DNA of 64,000 nt. Origin: Pararhodobacter zhoushanensis (GTDB taxonomy: Bacteria > Pseudomonadota > Alphaproteobacteria > Rhodobacterales > Rhodobacteraceae). Below are positions 8,589-15,206 of the stretch, one piece after another (within the stretch, counting starts at the first letter, position 1; each line of letters begins with the position of its first letter). Under the pieces are notes generated by a model. It was not told where the DNA came from, made no database searches, and worked only from the letters and a program-made list of their open reading frames with translations. The stretch covers positions 4,095,501-4,159,500 of the forward strand of contig NZ_JAPDFL010000001.1 in NCBI RefSeq assembly GCF_025949695.1, in the 5' to 3' direction. The position numbers and the translations under genes were made by a program.

Positions 8589-9106
8589 GCCCTGCCCCCT
8601 TTGCCGTCGGCGCTCTGCGCGGCTCTAGGATCGGAAATCGTAGGACGCTGCCGCGCCTCGATCAGGATGACTTTTCCGGCGTCATGGGCCTGCGCAATCG
8701 CGCGCGCAACACCGTCGCACTCGCGCCAACCGGGCAGGTTCGGCACATAGACAAAGCGGCACGCCCACAGCATCGGCCCGCACCAGTCCGACCAGAAATC
8801 GGCGTCCAGCGCGTGCGCCTCGACGATCCGCTGCCACGGCTTGCCACGTCCTGCCGCGATCATTTGGTGCGCCATGACAACCGGCGAGACGGCGGTCCGG
8901 GCCAGAAGGGAAAGGACGTTGGCACATTCAGCCGCATCACGGGCGGCGCTTTCGGCAGCGGCCCAATCAAACACCCCGCCCGGTGCGGCGCGCTTTGTGT
9001 AGGGCGTTGCCAGATACACCAACCCAGACGCCCGGTGCGCAACGTCGCGCGACGACTGGCCCCAATGAACCAGCAGCGAGCCGCGCAGATCGTCAAAGCC
9101 GTTCAT
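8585..9106 (-). CDS. DUF1937-family protein
   Basis: A 173-residue protein with the opening GLVYLATPYTKRA, typical of the DUF1937/nucleoside 2-deoxyribosyltransferase-like fold, and SPVVMAHQMIAAGRG and WSDWCGPMLWACRFVYVPNLPGW further on. Members are often phage encoded and are suspected to act on nucleotides, but no reaction is established. It is the first gene after a minus-strand terminator, so it may be read mainly by antitermination from the CII/Cro side. Confidence 0.65.
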   Translation of the reverse strand: MNGFDDLRGSLLVHWGQSSRDVAHRASGLVYLATPYTKRAAPGGVFDWAAAESAARDAAECANVLSLLARTAVSPVVMAHQMIAAGRGKPWQRIVEAHALDADFWSDWCGPMLWACRFVYVPNLPGWRECDGVARAIAQAHDAGKVILIEARQRPTISDPRAAQSADGKGGRA

Positions 9107-9121
9107 TCAAACACCCCCACC

Positions 9122-9149
9122 AAAAGCCCCCCGGCACAAGGCCGGGGGC
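9122..9149 (-). terminator. Intrinsic terminator between the CII-like and DUF1937 genes
   Basis: The minus strand reads GCCCCCGGC-CTTGT-GCCGGGGGGC followed by TTTTGG, a strong GC stem with a short T-run. It lies just after the CII-like gene in the leftward operon, where lambda-type phages keep early terminators overcome by antitermination. Confidence 0.6.
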
Positions 9150-9239
9150 AGTTGAGGCAGTGAACCGGAAAACCCCGGCACGGCACCCCGCCGAGGGCAA
9201 GGACACCCCCGACGGAATTCCTGAGACGCAGGGCGCACA

Positions 9240-9716
9240 TCAAGCCGCGCCCCCCGCCTTTTCGACCATGGCCGCGCGCAGTCGCAGGGCTGCGCCGACC
9301 AGTTCGTCAATCTCGCGGATCTGGCGGCGCGCTTCCTCGGGCGTGTAGTCGGCAGGATCGCCCGAGGTGGACGAATGCGCCTCGGCGTGGACCTGCAACA
9401 CGTCGGAAAACTCGCGCGTCAGGGCATGGACGCCCCCGGCGATCGGTCCCGACCAGTCGATCGGCTGGAACACCCCGCCTGCCAGCGTGGCGAAGTGCTG
9501 CGCCACCGGCAGCGCGGCGGCTACGTCGACGCGCCCGAGGCGGTCCAGATAGTTGACCCCCAGCCCGCCGGGGCGATCCTCGCGCAACTCGGTGCCATAA
9601 GACGCCGACGACAGCGACAGGCCCATATCAGCAGCGGCGTTTTCAACACCCCCGACCGCCACATAAGCGCGGCGCACGGCGTCTTGGATGGTTCCGGGGC
9701 GAGAGGGGCGGGTCAT
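9240..9716 (-). CDS. Phage regulatory protein, CII/CP76-like
   Basis: A 158-residue protein with an N-terminal helix-turn-helix pattern (IQDAVRRAYVAVGGVENAA, DMGLSLSSASYGTELRED) followed by LPVAQHFATLAGGVFQPI, matching phage CII-type (CP76) regulators from alphaproteobacterial phages. The C-terminal half is acidic and helical. It is the second gene of the leftward early operon, directly after the Cro-like gene, as in lambda cro-cII. The role in lysis-lysogeny choice is inferred from family and position. Confidence 0.6.
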   Translation of the reverse strand: MTRPSRPGTIQDAVRRAYVAVGGVENAAADMGLSLSSASYGTELREDRPGGLGVNYLDRLGRVDVAAALPVAQHFATLAGGVFQPIDWSGPIAGGVHALTREFSDVLQVHAEAHSSTSGDPADYTPEEARRQIREIDELVGAALRLRAAMVEKAGGAA

Positions 9717-9810
9717 GGCCGGGCCTTTCGTGTGAAAATTTTACGGGGGGTTTCGCGTGTTTTCGCGGCGTCTAGCGTGGCAGTGTCGCGGTATGGAAAA
9801 GACACGCCGT

Positions 9811-10029
9811 TCATTCTGCCGCTTCGACCCGCGCCGCCTGATCCAACGGCGGATTGGCAGCCATCCAGGCGCGCACGCGGTCGGCGTTGACCATCGTCGG
9901 GCTGGATTTTCTGCGTTTCCAAGCATCCCAGACGTCCCAGCCATAGCCGCATGAACGCCTCAAGACTGACTGAGGCATTACCCCAGCCGCTGCCGCGTAC
10001 CGTTCTATTTCAGAAAGAAACTGTTCCAT
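9811..10029 (-). CDS. Cro-like small DNA-binding protein
   Basis: A 72-residue protein, MEQFLSEIERYAAAAGVMPQ..., with a helix-turn-helix-like core (MPQSVLRRSCGYGWDVWDAWK) and conserved KSSPTMVNADRVRAWM. It is divergent from the CI-type repressor gene, and the 88-base gap between them holds three palindromic operators, the classical immunity-region layout. The start is the first ATG after the candidate promoter; a longer frame running into cI is not credible because it would cross all the operators. Confidence 0.68.
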   Translation of the reverse strand: MEQFLSEIERYAAAAGVMPQSVLRRSCGYGWDVWDAWKRRKSSPTMVNADRVRAWMAANPPLDQAARVEAAE

Positions 10030-10040
10030 TGGCGCACAAT

Positions 10041-10117
10041 GGGGACAAATTTCCCCATTCGTCAAGGGATAATATTCCCGATAGGAAGACGAGGACGCGC
10101 GGGGTAAATTTTCCCCC
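10041..10117. promoter_or_regulatory. Prophage immunity operator region with three palindromes
   Basis: Three near-palindromes share a GGG(G)A-N-TCCC(C) form: GGGGACAAATTTCCCC (10041-10056), GGGATAATATTCCC (10066-10079) and GGGGTAAATTTTCCCC (10101-10116). The last ends one base before the repressor ATG. On the minus strand a TTGACG box (10059-10064) points toward the cro-like gene. The repressor lacks a ribosome site within 20 bases of its ATG, so its transcript may be leaderless. Confidence 0.8.
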
Positions 10118-10750
10118 ATGAAAACAAGCTTCCGAGACGCTTTCTTCATTGCCCTCCACGAAAGTGGTCGGTCGATGCGTGACGTAGCGATTGCGTCAGG
10201 CGTTTCGTATGAACAGCTTAAGAAATTCAAGCAGGGCAAGAGTGAGAAGACAAACGCCGAGGACGCCGCGGCGCTAGCGGCTGCCCTTGGGCACTCTGTT
10301 GAGAGCTTGCTTGGCACGGCAGGCGTCAGCGTGCGCAGTATGATTGCGGTCGCCGGAAGGGTCGGCGCGGGGGCAATCGTTAACCTGACCGACGACCACA
10401 CCAAAGGTGAGGGCCTGTATCAGATCATCTGCCCTCCGCAAATTCAGCCGTCGGGAGTGGTAGGCGTAGAAATCGAAGGTGACTCTATGGTGCCGATCTA
10501 TCACCCCGGCGACGTTCTGCTTTATTCGCGACACGCGCTTGGGGTTCCCAGCGAAGCCTTAAACAGGATCTGTGTTGCCGAAGACATGGACGGGCACGCA
10601 TGGGTGAAACAAGTGCGCATCGGCACCGAACACGGCCTGTTCAACCTGATTTCCGCCAATCCGTCCGGGCAGAACATGCTGGACGTGCCGCTGAAATGGG
10701 CTGCGCCAGTGCGCCTGCATCTGCCAGCCGAGTTCGTAAAACGTGTCTGA
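10118..10750 (+). CDS. CI-type phage repressor with S24/LexA peptidase domain
   Basis: Maintains lysogeny by binding the adjacent operators and is inactivated by RecA-stimulated self-cleavage. Residues 10-60 form a helix-turn-helix (RSMRDVAIASGVSYEQLKKF). The linker has an Ala-Gly cleavage candidate (IAVAGRVGAG, about residue 75-85). The peptidase domain carries the catalytic serine in VEIEGDSMVPIYHPGDVLL and the catalytic lysine in HAWVKQVRIG. The 210-residue length is normal for the family. It is probably autoregulated through the operator next to its start codon. Confidence 0.92.
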   Translation: MKTSFRDAFFIALHESGRSMRDVAIASGVSYEQLKKFKQGKSEKTNAEDAAALAAALGHSVESLLGTAGVSVRSMIAVAGRVGAGAIVNLTDDHTKGEGLYQIICPPQIQPSGVVGVEIEGDSMVPIYHPGDVLLYSRHALGVPSEALNRICVAEDMDGHAWVKQVRIGTEHGLFNLISANPSGQNMLDVPLKWAAPVRLHLPAEFVKRV

Positions 10751-10765
10751 TTTTAGGGGGAACCC

Positions 10766-11098
10766 ATGGACAAATACGCCGCCGCCCGCGCCGTCAATCT
10801 GTTGCTCACCATACTCGGCTGGGCAACCATTCTTCTGGCCGCCCTTGTGGTTTTCGGCGTTTTTGGACGGCCCGGCCCGGCCGTCGCCATAACTGTCGCG
10901 CTGCCGATCGCCCTGGGCGGACTGGTCATCATCGCCGTGGCGCAGATCGCCTCAGCCCAGCTGGACACCGCCGAGAACACGACGCGGATGGCCGACGACA
11001 TGGCGGCAATTCGGAAACGGCTGACGACGAAGAAAACCACCGGCGCAGGCGGCACGCCATCAGACCAGCCCTTCTCACGGCGGCGAGCTGGAGTGTGA
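10766..11098 (+). CDS. Small membrane protein downstream of the repressor
   Basis: A 110-residue protein with two predicted membrane helices (about residues 9-31 and 38-62) and a charged cytoplasmic tail containing ENTTRMADDMAAIRKRL. An AGGGGGAA ribosome site precedes the ATG, and the gap from the repressor stop is 15 bases, so it is probably cotranscribed with cI and expressed in the lysogen. That suggests a lysogenic-conversion or exclusion function, which is inference. No family recognised. Confidence 0.65.
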   Translation: MDKYAAARAVNLLLTILGWATILLAALVVFGVFGRPGPAVAITVALPIALGGLVIIAVAQIASAQLDTAENTTRMADDMAAIRKRLTTKKTTGAGGTPSDQPFSRRRAGV

Positions 11099-11196
11099 AG
11101 GGCTGCGCCTAGCGGACGCTGCTGGATATGTGAGCAATCACCGCGACGCGGAAAACGGTGCTTTCGGTTCATGCGCATCCATCAAATCCCCCAAAC

Positions 11197-11221
11197 AGCC
11201 CCGCCTCGCGCGGGGCTTTTT
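11197..11221 (+). terminator. Intrinsic terminator of the repressor operon
   Basis: AGCCCCGC and GCGGGGCT arms with a five-base loop, followed by TTTTT, end the cI-membrane protein transcript before the second operator cluster at 11288. Confidence 0.8.
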
Positions 11222-11287
11222 CGTGCGCGCCGGGATGGTAAGCTGGTGGCAGCCTGACAGCGGGTGGCTGACAGCGCGAGTAATTTA

Positions 11288-11340
11288 GGGGAGTATTATC
11301 CCCATTCTGTATTGACAGGGGATTTTTATCCCCATAGCGT
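11288..11340 (+). promoter_or_regulatory. Second repressor operator pair over a rightward promoter
   Basis: Two palindromes, GGGGAGTATTATCCCC (11288-11303) and GGGGATTTTTATCCCC (11318-11333), match the operators at the cI start. A perfect -35 box TTGACA (11312-11317) abuts the second operator, and a possible -10 TAGCGT lies 17 bases further at 11335-11340. Repressor bound here would occlude RNA polymerase, so the whole rightward block (11372 to integrase) is probably silenced in the lysogen. Confidence 0.75.
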
Positions 11341-11371
11341 CGCCTCACACCCAACCGTGAGAGGCGAGACC

Positions 11372-11518
11372 TTGACCAACCGCATCGACCTGCAAACCAT
11401 CCTCGCCGATCCCGCCGCCACGGCGCGGTGGATTAGCTGGCGCGTCAAATTACATGAAGCCCGCCACCAGAACGCCGCACGCTTTGTGTTTTGCTCCACT
11501 CAGGGGGCGGCGCAATGA
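11372..11518 (+). CDS. Small phage protein, first gene of the rightward block
   Basis: A 48-residue product (TNRIDLQTILADPAATARWI ... STQGAAQ) starting at a TTG with a GAGAGGCGA ribosome site. An ATG further upstream at 11264 would place the start before the operator/promoter pair, so the downstream TTG is preferred. It ends in an ATGA overlap with the next gene. Function unknown. Confidence 0.5.
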   Translation: MTNRIDLQTILADPAATARWISWRVKLHEARHQNAARFVFCSTQGAAQ

Positions 11519-12177
11519 TCCAGGTGCGCGGCCTGCATGGCGTCCCGCTCGCCGCCCCCGCCTCGCGTGCGCTGGCCGAGGCAATCGGGCTGACCTTTCA
11601 AACCCTCGACCCCGACGCGCTGCCGATGGACGCGCCCGAGCTTTCGCGCAGCCTTTCCCGCCGGGCGCTGCGCGTGCTGCACGCCATCGGTCAAAGCACA
11701 AGCACCCCTGACGCGATCCTGGCGACGCTGGCCGTCGACCAGCCGACACAAGATCAGGTCACCGATGCACTTTATCGCTTGCGCAAGTTGGGGCTGGTTG
11801 CCCGCGCGGGCACGCATAGCGGCGGGACTAACCGCCCGTCCCTTTGGCGACGCACGCCCTTGGGCGCGGCACGGGCCTTGCTGGACATGACCAGCATTTC
11901 CGACAGCGAAATCCTTGACGCCGTGCGCGCGATCAACGCCCGCGATCTGGCGGGGCGTCCGCAATGGTGGCCGGTGACATGCAGCGTGACCCGGCGCGAA
12001 CCCGCCACTACCGACAAGGTCTGCCGCTACCTTTTCGCGAAAACCAAATCGGCGCGCGCAATCGGCAAGGTTGCGCCTCAGCTTGTCGCGCTGACCGCCT
12101 CGGGCGCGTTGATCGCAGCCGACTGGAACCGGGGCGACGTCGTGTCGCGCCTCTACTGGGTCGCAGCTCATGACTGA
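11515..12177 (+). CDS. Phage protein with winged-helix-like segment
   Basis: A 220-residue protein. Residues about 60-110 (ALRVLHAIGQS ... VTDALYRLRKLGLVARAG) resemble a winged helix with a wing, and a second similar repeat may occur near the C-terminus (DKVCRYLFAKTKSARAIGKV ... LIAADWNRG). It could be a transcriptional or replication regulator. The ATG overlaps the preceding stop (ATGA). I do not recognise a named family. Confidence 0.55.
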   Translation: MIQVRGLHGVPLAAPASRALAEAIGLTFQTLDPDALPMDAPELSRSLSRRALRVLHAIGQSTSTPDAILATLAVDQPTQDQVTDALYRLRKLGLVARAGTHSGGTNRPSLWRRTPLGAARALLDMTSISDSEILDAVRAINARDLAGRPQWWPVTCSVTRREPATTDKVCRYLFAKTKSARAIGKVAPQLVALTASGALIAADWNRGDVVSRLYWVAAHD

Positions 12178-12427
12178 CCCGGCCAAGGCGCACGCCCGGC
12201 GTGCGGGCATCCTGTGCGGCGATAGTGCGTTTCAGCGCTTTGCCGGTGAGCGCAGCGGCTTGAGCGGCGCACAATTCACTAGCACCGCCGCCGCCCACTT
12301 CCTGCGGCGCGAATGCCAGATCGCCAGCCGCAAAGACCTCGACACCGACGCCGGGGCGCTAGCGCGCTTTGAGGCCCTGACCACTGACTTTGACGCATGG
12401 CGCGGGCGCATCCCCGCGCTCCGCTGA
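12170..12427 (+). CDS. Conserved small phage hypothetical protein
   Basis: An 85-residue protein overlapping the previous gene by 8 bases. The pattern CGDSAFQRFAGERSG ... AAHFLRRECQIASRKDLDTD ... RFEALTTDFDAWRGRI recurs in alphaproteobacterial prophages as far as I recall, but has no known function. No membrane segment or metal motif. Confidence 0.6.
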   Translation: MTDPAKAHARRAGILCGDSAFQRFAGERSGLSGAQFTSTAAAHFLRRECQIASRKDLDTDAGALARFEALTTDFDAWRGRIPALR

Positions 12428-12465
12428 TCTGTCCAGCCCTGCAATCCCCAGCCCAGCGAGGCCCC

Positions 12466-12591
12466 ATGCCCCCCGATCTTTTGACCAACCTCTTGCCTGT
12501 GTTTGTCGTCGCTCTGACCGGCGGTTTCGGCGCGGGCATCGGCTTTTTCACCGCCGCGTGGATCACGCGCAGCGCCCGCAAGGCAGGGTGA
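12466..12591 (+). CDS. Very small single-span membrane protein
   Basis: A 41-residue peptide with one hydrophobic span (LLPVFVVALTGGFGAGIGFF) and a basic C-terminus (RSARKAG). A GCGAGG ribosome site precedes the ATG. It could be a small phage membrane effector, but nothing specific supports a function. Confidence 0.45.
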   Translation: MPPDLLTNLLPVFVVALTGGFGAGIGFFTAAWITRSARKAG

Positions 12592-12594
12592 CCC

Positions 12595-12966
12595 ATGATA
12601 GCCCAAGTCCTGCAATTACCCGTCGGCGACGTTGCGTTTTTCCACGACCCAGACAACGCCGCCAAAGCCGCACGGATCGGAAAACCCCCGTTGAAACATG
12701 ACGCCGATTTCGCCGCCGCCGCGCAGCCCACTTATGACGCCACCGCCGAGGAACTGCGCCAATTCATCGAGCGGTACGAAACCCTTGAGGCAGAGAAAAA
12801 GGACATTGCCGACCAGCAGAAGGAAGTCATGGCCGAGGCCAAGGGGCGCGGCTACGACGTCAAAGTTTTGCGCATGATCATCGCCCTGCGCAAACGCGAC
12901 CCCGACGACATTGCCGAAGAGGAAGCGGTCCTTGACCTCTACAAGACCGCGCTCGGCATGACCTGA
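12595..12966 (+). CDS. DUF2312/GapR-like DNA-binding protein
   Basis: A 123-residue protein whose C-terminal 75 residues match the GapR/DUF2312 pattern: EELRQFIERYETLEAEKKDI, AEAKGRGYDVKVLRMIIALR and EEEAVLDLYKTALGM. Caulobacter GapR binds overtwisted AT-rich DNA ahead of replication forks and transcription units. The N-terminal 48 residues are not part of that domain. It starts 3 bases after the preceding small gene. A phage copy could manage supercoiling during phage replication, which is inference. Confidence 0.85.
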   Translation: MIAQVLQLPVGDVAFFHDPDNAAKAARIGKPPLKHDADFAAAAQPTYDATAEELRQFIERYETLEAEKKDIADQQKEVMAEAKGRGYDVKVLRMIIALRKRDPDDIAEEEAVLDLYKTALGMT

Positions 12967-13067
12967 CCCCCACCCACGCCAAGACACCGTTCGCCATATC
13001 ACCGGCTGACGTCCCTTTCTGGCCCCGCGCGCCGGGGCCAGCGACAGACGACAGGGAAGACAACACC

Positions 13068-13496
13068 ATGCCCAAGAACCCCGCGCCTCCACGCGCAACG
13101 CTGGAACGCCCCAAGCGCCGCTACCACCCCCGCGCGCAACGCGATGCTGAGATCCTCTGCGGAATCGACTGCGGCATGCCAAACCCGGACTGCCGCTGCC
13201 TGCGCGCCATGCTCACCGATCGGGGACTGACCGCTGCCACCTCGGCGACCGCGCCTCAAGACAAGCCGAACGCCGAACCGTGCAGTTTCTGCGGCGGACA
13301 GGTCCGGGGAGCGGCGCACGCCGACGCAGGCACACTCGACAAGCCGAGCGCCTGCACCGCCCTTGATTGCGCCGCCCGGCGCGAGCAAGGCAGCGCACAG
13401 GCCATTGCGCCACGCCACGCGCCCTTGGCCCCCACCCGCCCCGCCTCGGGCCTCTGGCGTACCATCCTGCGCGCCGTGCTCGGGGAGCGGTCGTGA
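13068..13496 (+). CDS. Cysteine-rich phage hypothetical protein
   Basis: A 142-residue protein with cysteine clusters ILCGIDCGMPNPDCRC (about residues 29-44) and PCSFCGGQVRG (about 70-80), suggesting one or two zinc-binding knuckles, and a Pro/Ala/Arg-rich remainder. Its stop overlaps a possible GTG start of the methyltransferase gene. No named family recognised; the low-complexity composition lowers confidence. Confidence 0.5.
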   Translation: MPKNPAPPRATLERPKRRYHPRAQRDAEILCGIDCGMPNPDCRCLRAMLTDRGLTAATSATAPQDKPNAEPCSFCGGQVRGAAHADAGTLDKPSACTALDCAARREQGSAQAIAPRHAPLAPTRPASGLWRTILRAVLGERS

Positions 13497-13501
13497 CCGC
13501 C

Positions 13502-14773
13502 ATGCGTTACCTTTCCGTATGCTCTGGCATCGAAGCCGCAACCGCCGCTTGGCATCCGCTCGGCTGGCAACCCGTGGCATTCTCAGAGGTTGCCGCGTTC
13601 CCCGCTGCCGTCCTCGCGCATCACTACGGCAGCAATTTGCCGGGAGAAGAATTGGCGCGCAACGGCGTGCCAAACCTCGGCGACATGACCAAATTCAATG
13701 ATTGGCCTGACTATGCAATTGACCTTCTTGTCGGAGGAACCCCCTGCCAAAGCTTCAGCGTCGCCGGCCTCAGAAAAGGACTGGCTGACCCGCGCGGCAA
13801 CTTGGCGCTCGTCTATCTTGGAATACTTAACCGATTCCGCCCGCGCTGGTTCGTTTGGGAAAATGTCCCCGGCGTCTTGTCGTCAAACAGCGGACGGGAT
13901 TTTGGTGCCTTCCTCGGGGGCTTGGCTCAACTCGGGTATGGGGTCGCTTACAGAGTTCTGGACGCTCAATTCGTGCGAACACGCCGACACCGACGGGCGA
14001 CCCCCCAGCGACGGCGACGTGTGTTCGTTGTGGGATATATTGGAGATTGGCGACCTGCCGCAGCGGTACTATTTGACCGCGAAAGCTTGCAGCGGCGTGC
14101 TGCGCCGAGCCGAGCGACGGGCCAAGCAGTTGCCGCTCTTACTGCAACAGGCGTTGGAACATGTGGCGCAGACGACAATCAAGCACAAGCAGGACACCTG
14201 ATCCCGGCAGTTGCAAACACCCTGACCGCGCGCATGCACAACGGCGTCAATACGACGCTCGATGAAGGCCAGACGCTGATCGCCTTTGACTGCAAAGGGT
14301 CGCAAGTGCAGGTCGCCGACGATGGGTCGCACCCGACATTGCGCAGCATGGGGCATCACAAATCCCACCAGAACGCAGGCGGGCACGCGGCGATTTGTTT
14401 TGACACTACGCAGATCACCAGCCCTTCCAATTATTCGCAGCCAAAACCCGGCGATCCATGCCATCCGCTCGCCGCGAGCGCGCACCCGCCGGCTGTCGCC
14501 GTTCAAGAGCCGCTTGGAATGAACAACAGAGACAGCGGCGCACGGAATGTCAGCCCTGACGGCTGGGCGGTTCGCCGACTGACACCGCGCGAGTGCGAAC
14601 GCTTGCAGGCGTTCGGCGACGACTTCACCCGCATACCGTGGCGCGGGAAACCGGCCGAAAAGTGCCCCGACGGTCTTCGATACAAAGCCATCGGCAACAG
14701 CATGGCCGTCAATGTCATGGAATGGATAGGCCAGAGAATTGACGCGGTAGACAAGGAGCTTCTAGCAGCATGA
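13502..14773 (+). CDS. Phage DNA (cytosine-5) methyltransferase
   Basis: Transfers a methyl group from S-adenosylmethionine to C5 of cytosine, usually to protect phage DNA from restriction. Visible motifs: SAM-binding YLSVCSGIEAA (I), catalytic loop GGTPCQSFSVAG with the cysteine nucleophile (IV), WENVPGVLSS (VI), PQRRRRVFVVGYIGDW (VIII), and RRLTPRECERLQAFGDDFTR plus YKAIGNSMAVNVMEWIG (IX-X). The region 14080-14560 should be the target recognition domain. A ten-residue stretch before motif VIII (FVRTRRHRRAT) is unlike the usual YFGVPQ. ATG is chosen for its GGGGAG site; a GTG at 13493 is possible. Confidence 0.9.
   Translation: MRYLSVCSGIEAATAAWHPLGWQPVAFSEVAAFPAAVLAHHYGSNLPGEELARNGVPNLGDMTKFNDWPDYAIDLLVGGTPCQSFSVAGLRKGLADPRGNLALVYLGILNRFRPRWFVWENVPGVLSSNSGRDFGAFLGGLAQLGYGVAYRVLDAQFVRTRRHRRATPQRRRRVFVVGYIGDWRPAAAVLFDRESLQRRAAPSRATGQAVAALTATGVGTCGADDNQAQAGHLIPAVANTLTARMHNGVNTTLDEGQTLIAFDCKGSQVQVADDGSHPTLRSMGHHKSHQNAGGHAAICFDTTQITSPSNYSQPKPGDPCHPLAASAHPPAVAVQEPLGMNNRDSGARNVSPDGWAVRRLTPRECERLQAFGDDFTRIPWRGKPAEKCPDGLRYKAIGNSMAVNVMEWIGQRIDAVDKELLAA
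13713..14201 (+). CDS. Possible overlapping gene inside the methyltransferase gene
   Basis: A second plus-strand frame is open for about 500 bases inside the methyltransferase. It starts MQLTFLSEEPPAK and contains GILVPSSGAWLNSGMGSLTE, DILEIGDLPQRYYLTAKAC and SGVLRRAERRAKQLP. I recall phage hypothetical proteins with this arrangement of phrases near such methyltransferases, so it may be real dual coding; but the conserved methyltransferase frame could also produce a conserved shadow. No strong ribosome site precedes it. It ends long before the methyltransferase does. Confidence 0.35.
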   Translation: MQLTFLSEEPPAKASASPASEKDWLTRAATWRSSILEYLTDSARAGSFGKMSPASCRQTADGILVPSSGAWLNSGMGSLTEFWTLNSCEHADTDGRPPSDGDVCSLWDILEIGDLPQRYYLTAKACSGVLRRAERRAKQLPLLLQQALEHVAQTTIKHKQDT

Positions 14774-15033
14774 CACCAGACCAACGCAGCTGCGCCCGCC
14801 ACGCCCTCGGCCTGCCGAACGGGTCGCGGCAATCCTATCGCAACCACTTTTGCGCGCCGCCCTGCACGACCGCGCACGGCCAGCTTAGCGCACCTGTCGC
14901 GGCAGGCCACGCCAGGCGCGAGCAATTGCGGCATGACCTCGATCGCTTCACGCTGACCGCATCGGGCGCACGGCTGGCGCTCGATCCGGGCGAGACCCTT
15001 TGCCCCGAAGATTTCCCGAAGGTGCTGCCATGA
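14770..15033 (+). CDS. Conserved small phage hypothetical protein
   Basis: An 87-residue protein starting in an ATGA overlap with the methyltransferase stop. The opening CARHALGLPNGSRQSYRNHF and the later DLDRFTLTASGARLAL form a pattern common in Rhodobacteraceae phages, with no known function. It overlaps the next gene by 4 bases, so the methyltransferase-to-integrase genes look like one transcript. Confidence 0.65.
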   Translation: MTPDQRSCARHALGLPNGSRQSYRNHFCAPPCTTAHGQLSAPVAAGHARREQLRHDLDRFTLTASGARLALDPGETLCPEDFPKVLP

Positions 15034-15206
15034 CCGCCCGTGCTACAATCACCGCCGCCGCTATGCGCGAGGCCATAACCGCCGCCAAGCAAGGCGTCCG
15101 GGTCGAAGTAAAGCCGGACGGCACGCTGATCGTTGAACCGATCGCAGCTGCGCGCCAGGATGCCGACCCATCGGCTTATGATAGCTGGAGGGCAAAGCGT
15201 GGTTAG
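15030..15206 (+). CDS. Small phage protein preceding the integrase
   Basis: A 58-residue protein, MTARATITAAAMREAITAAK..., with a short beta-rich core (GVRVEVKPDGTLIVEPI) and an acidic tail (DADPSAYDSW). Genes of this size and pattern commonly sit directly before tyrosine integrases in alphaproteobacterial prophages. It overlaps the GTG start of the integrase by 8 bases. An excisionase-like role is conceivable from position only. Confidence 0.6.
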   Translation: MTARATITAAAMREAITAAKQGVRVEVKPDGTLIVEPIAAARQDADPSAYDSWRAKRG

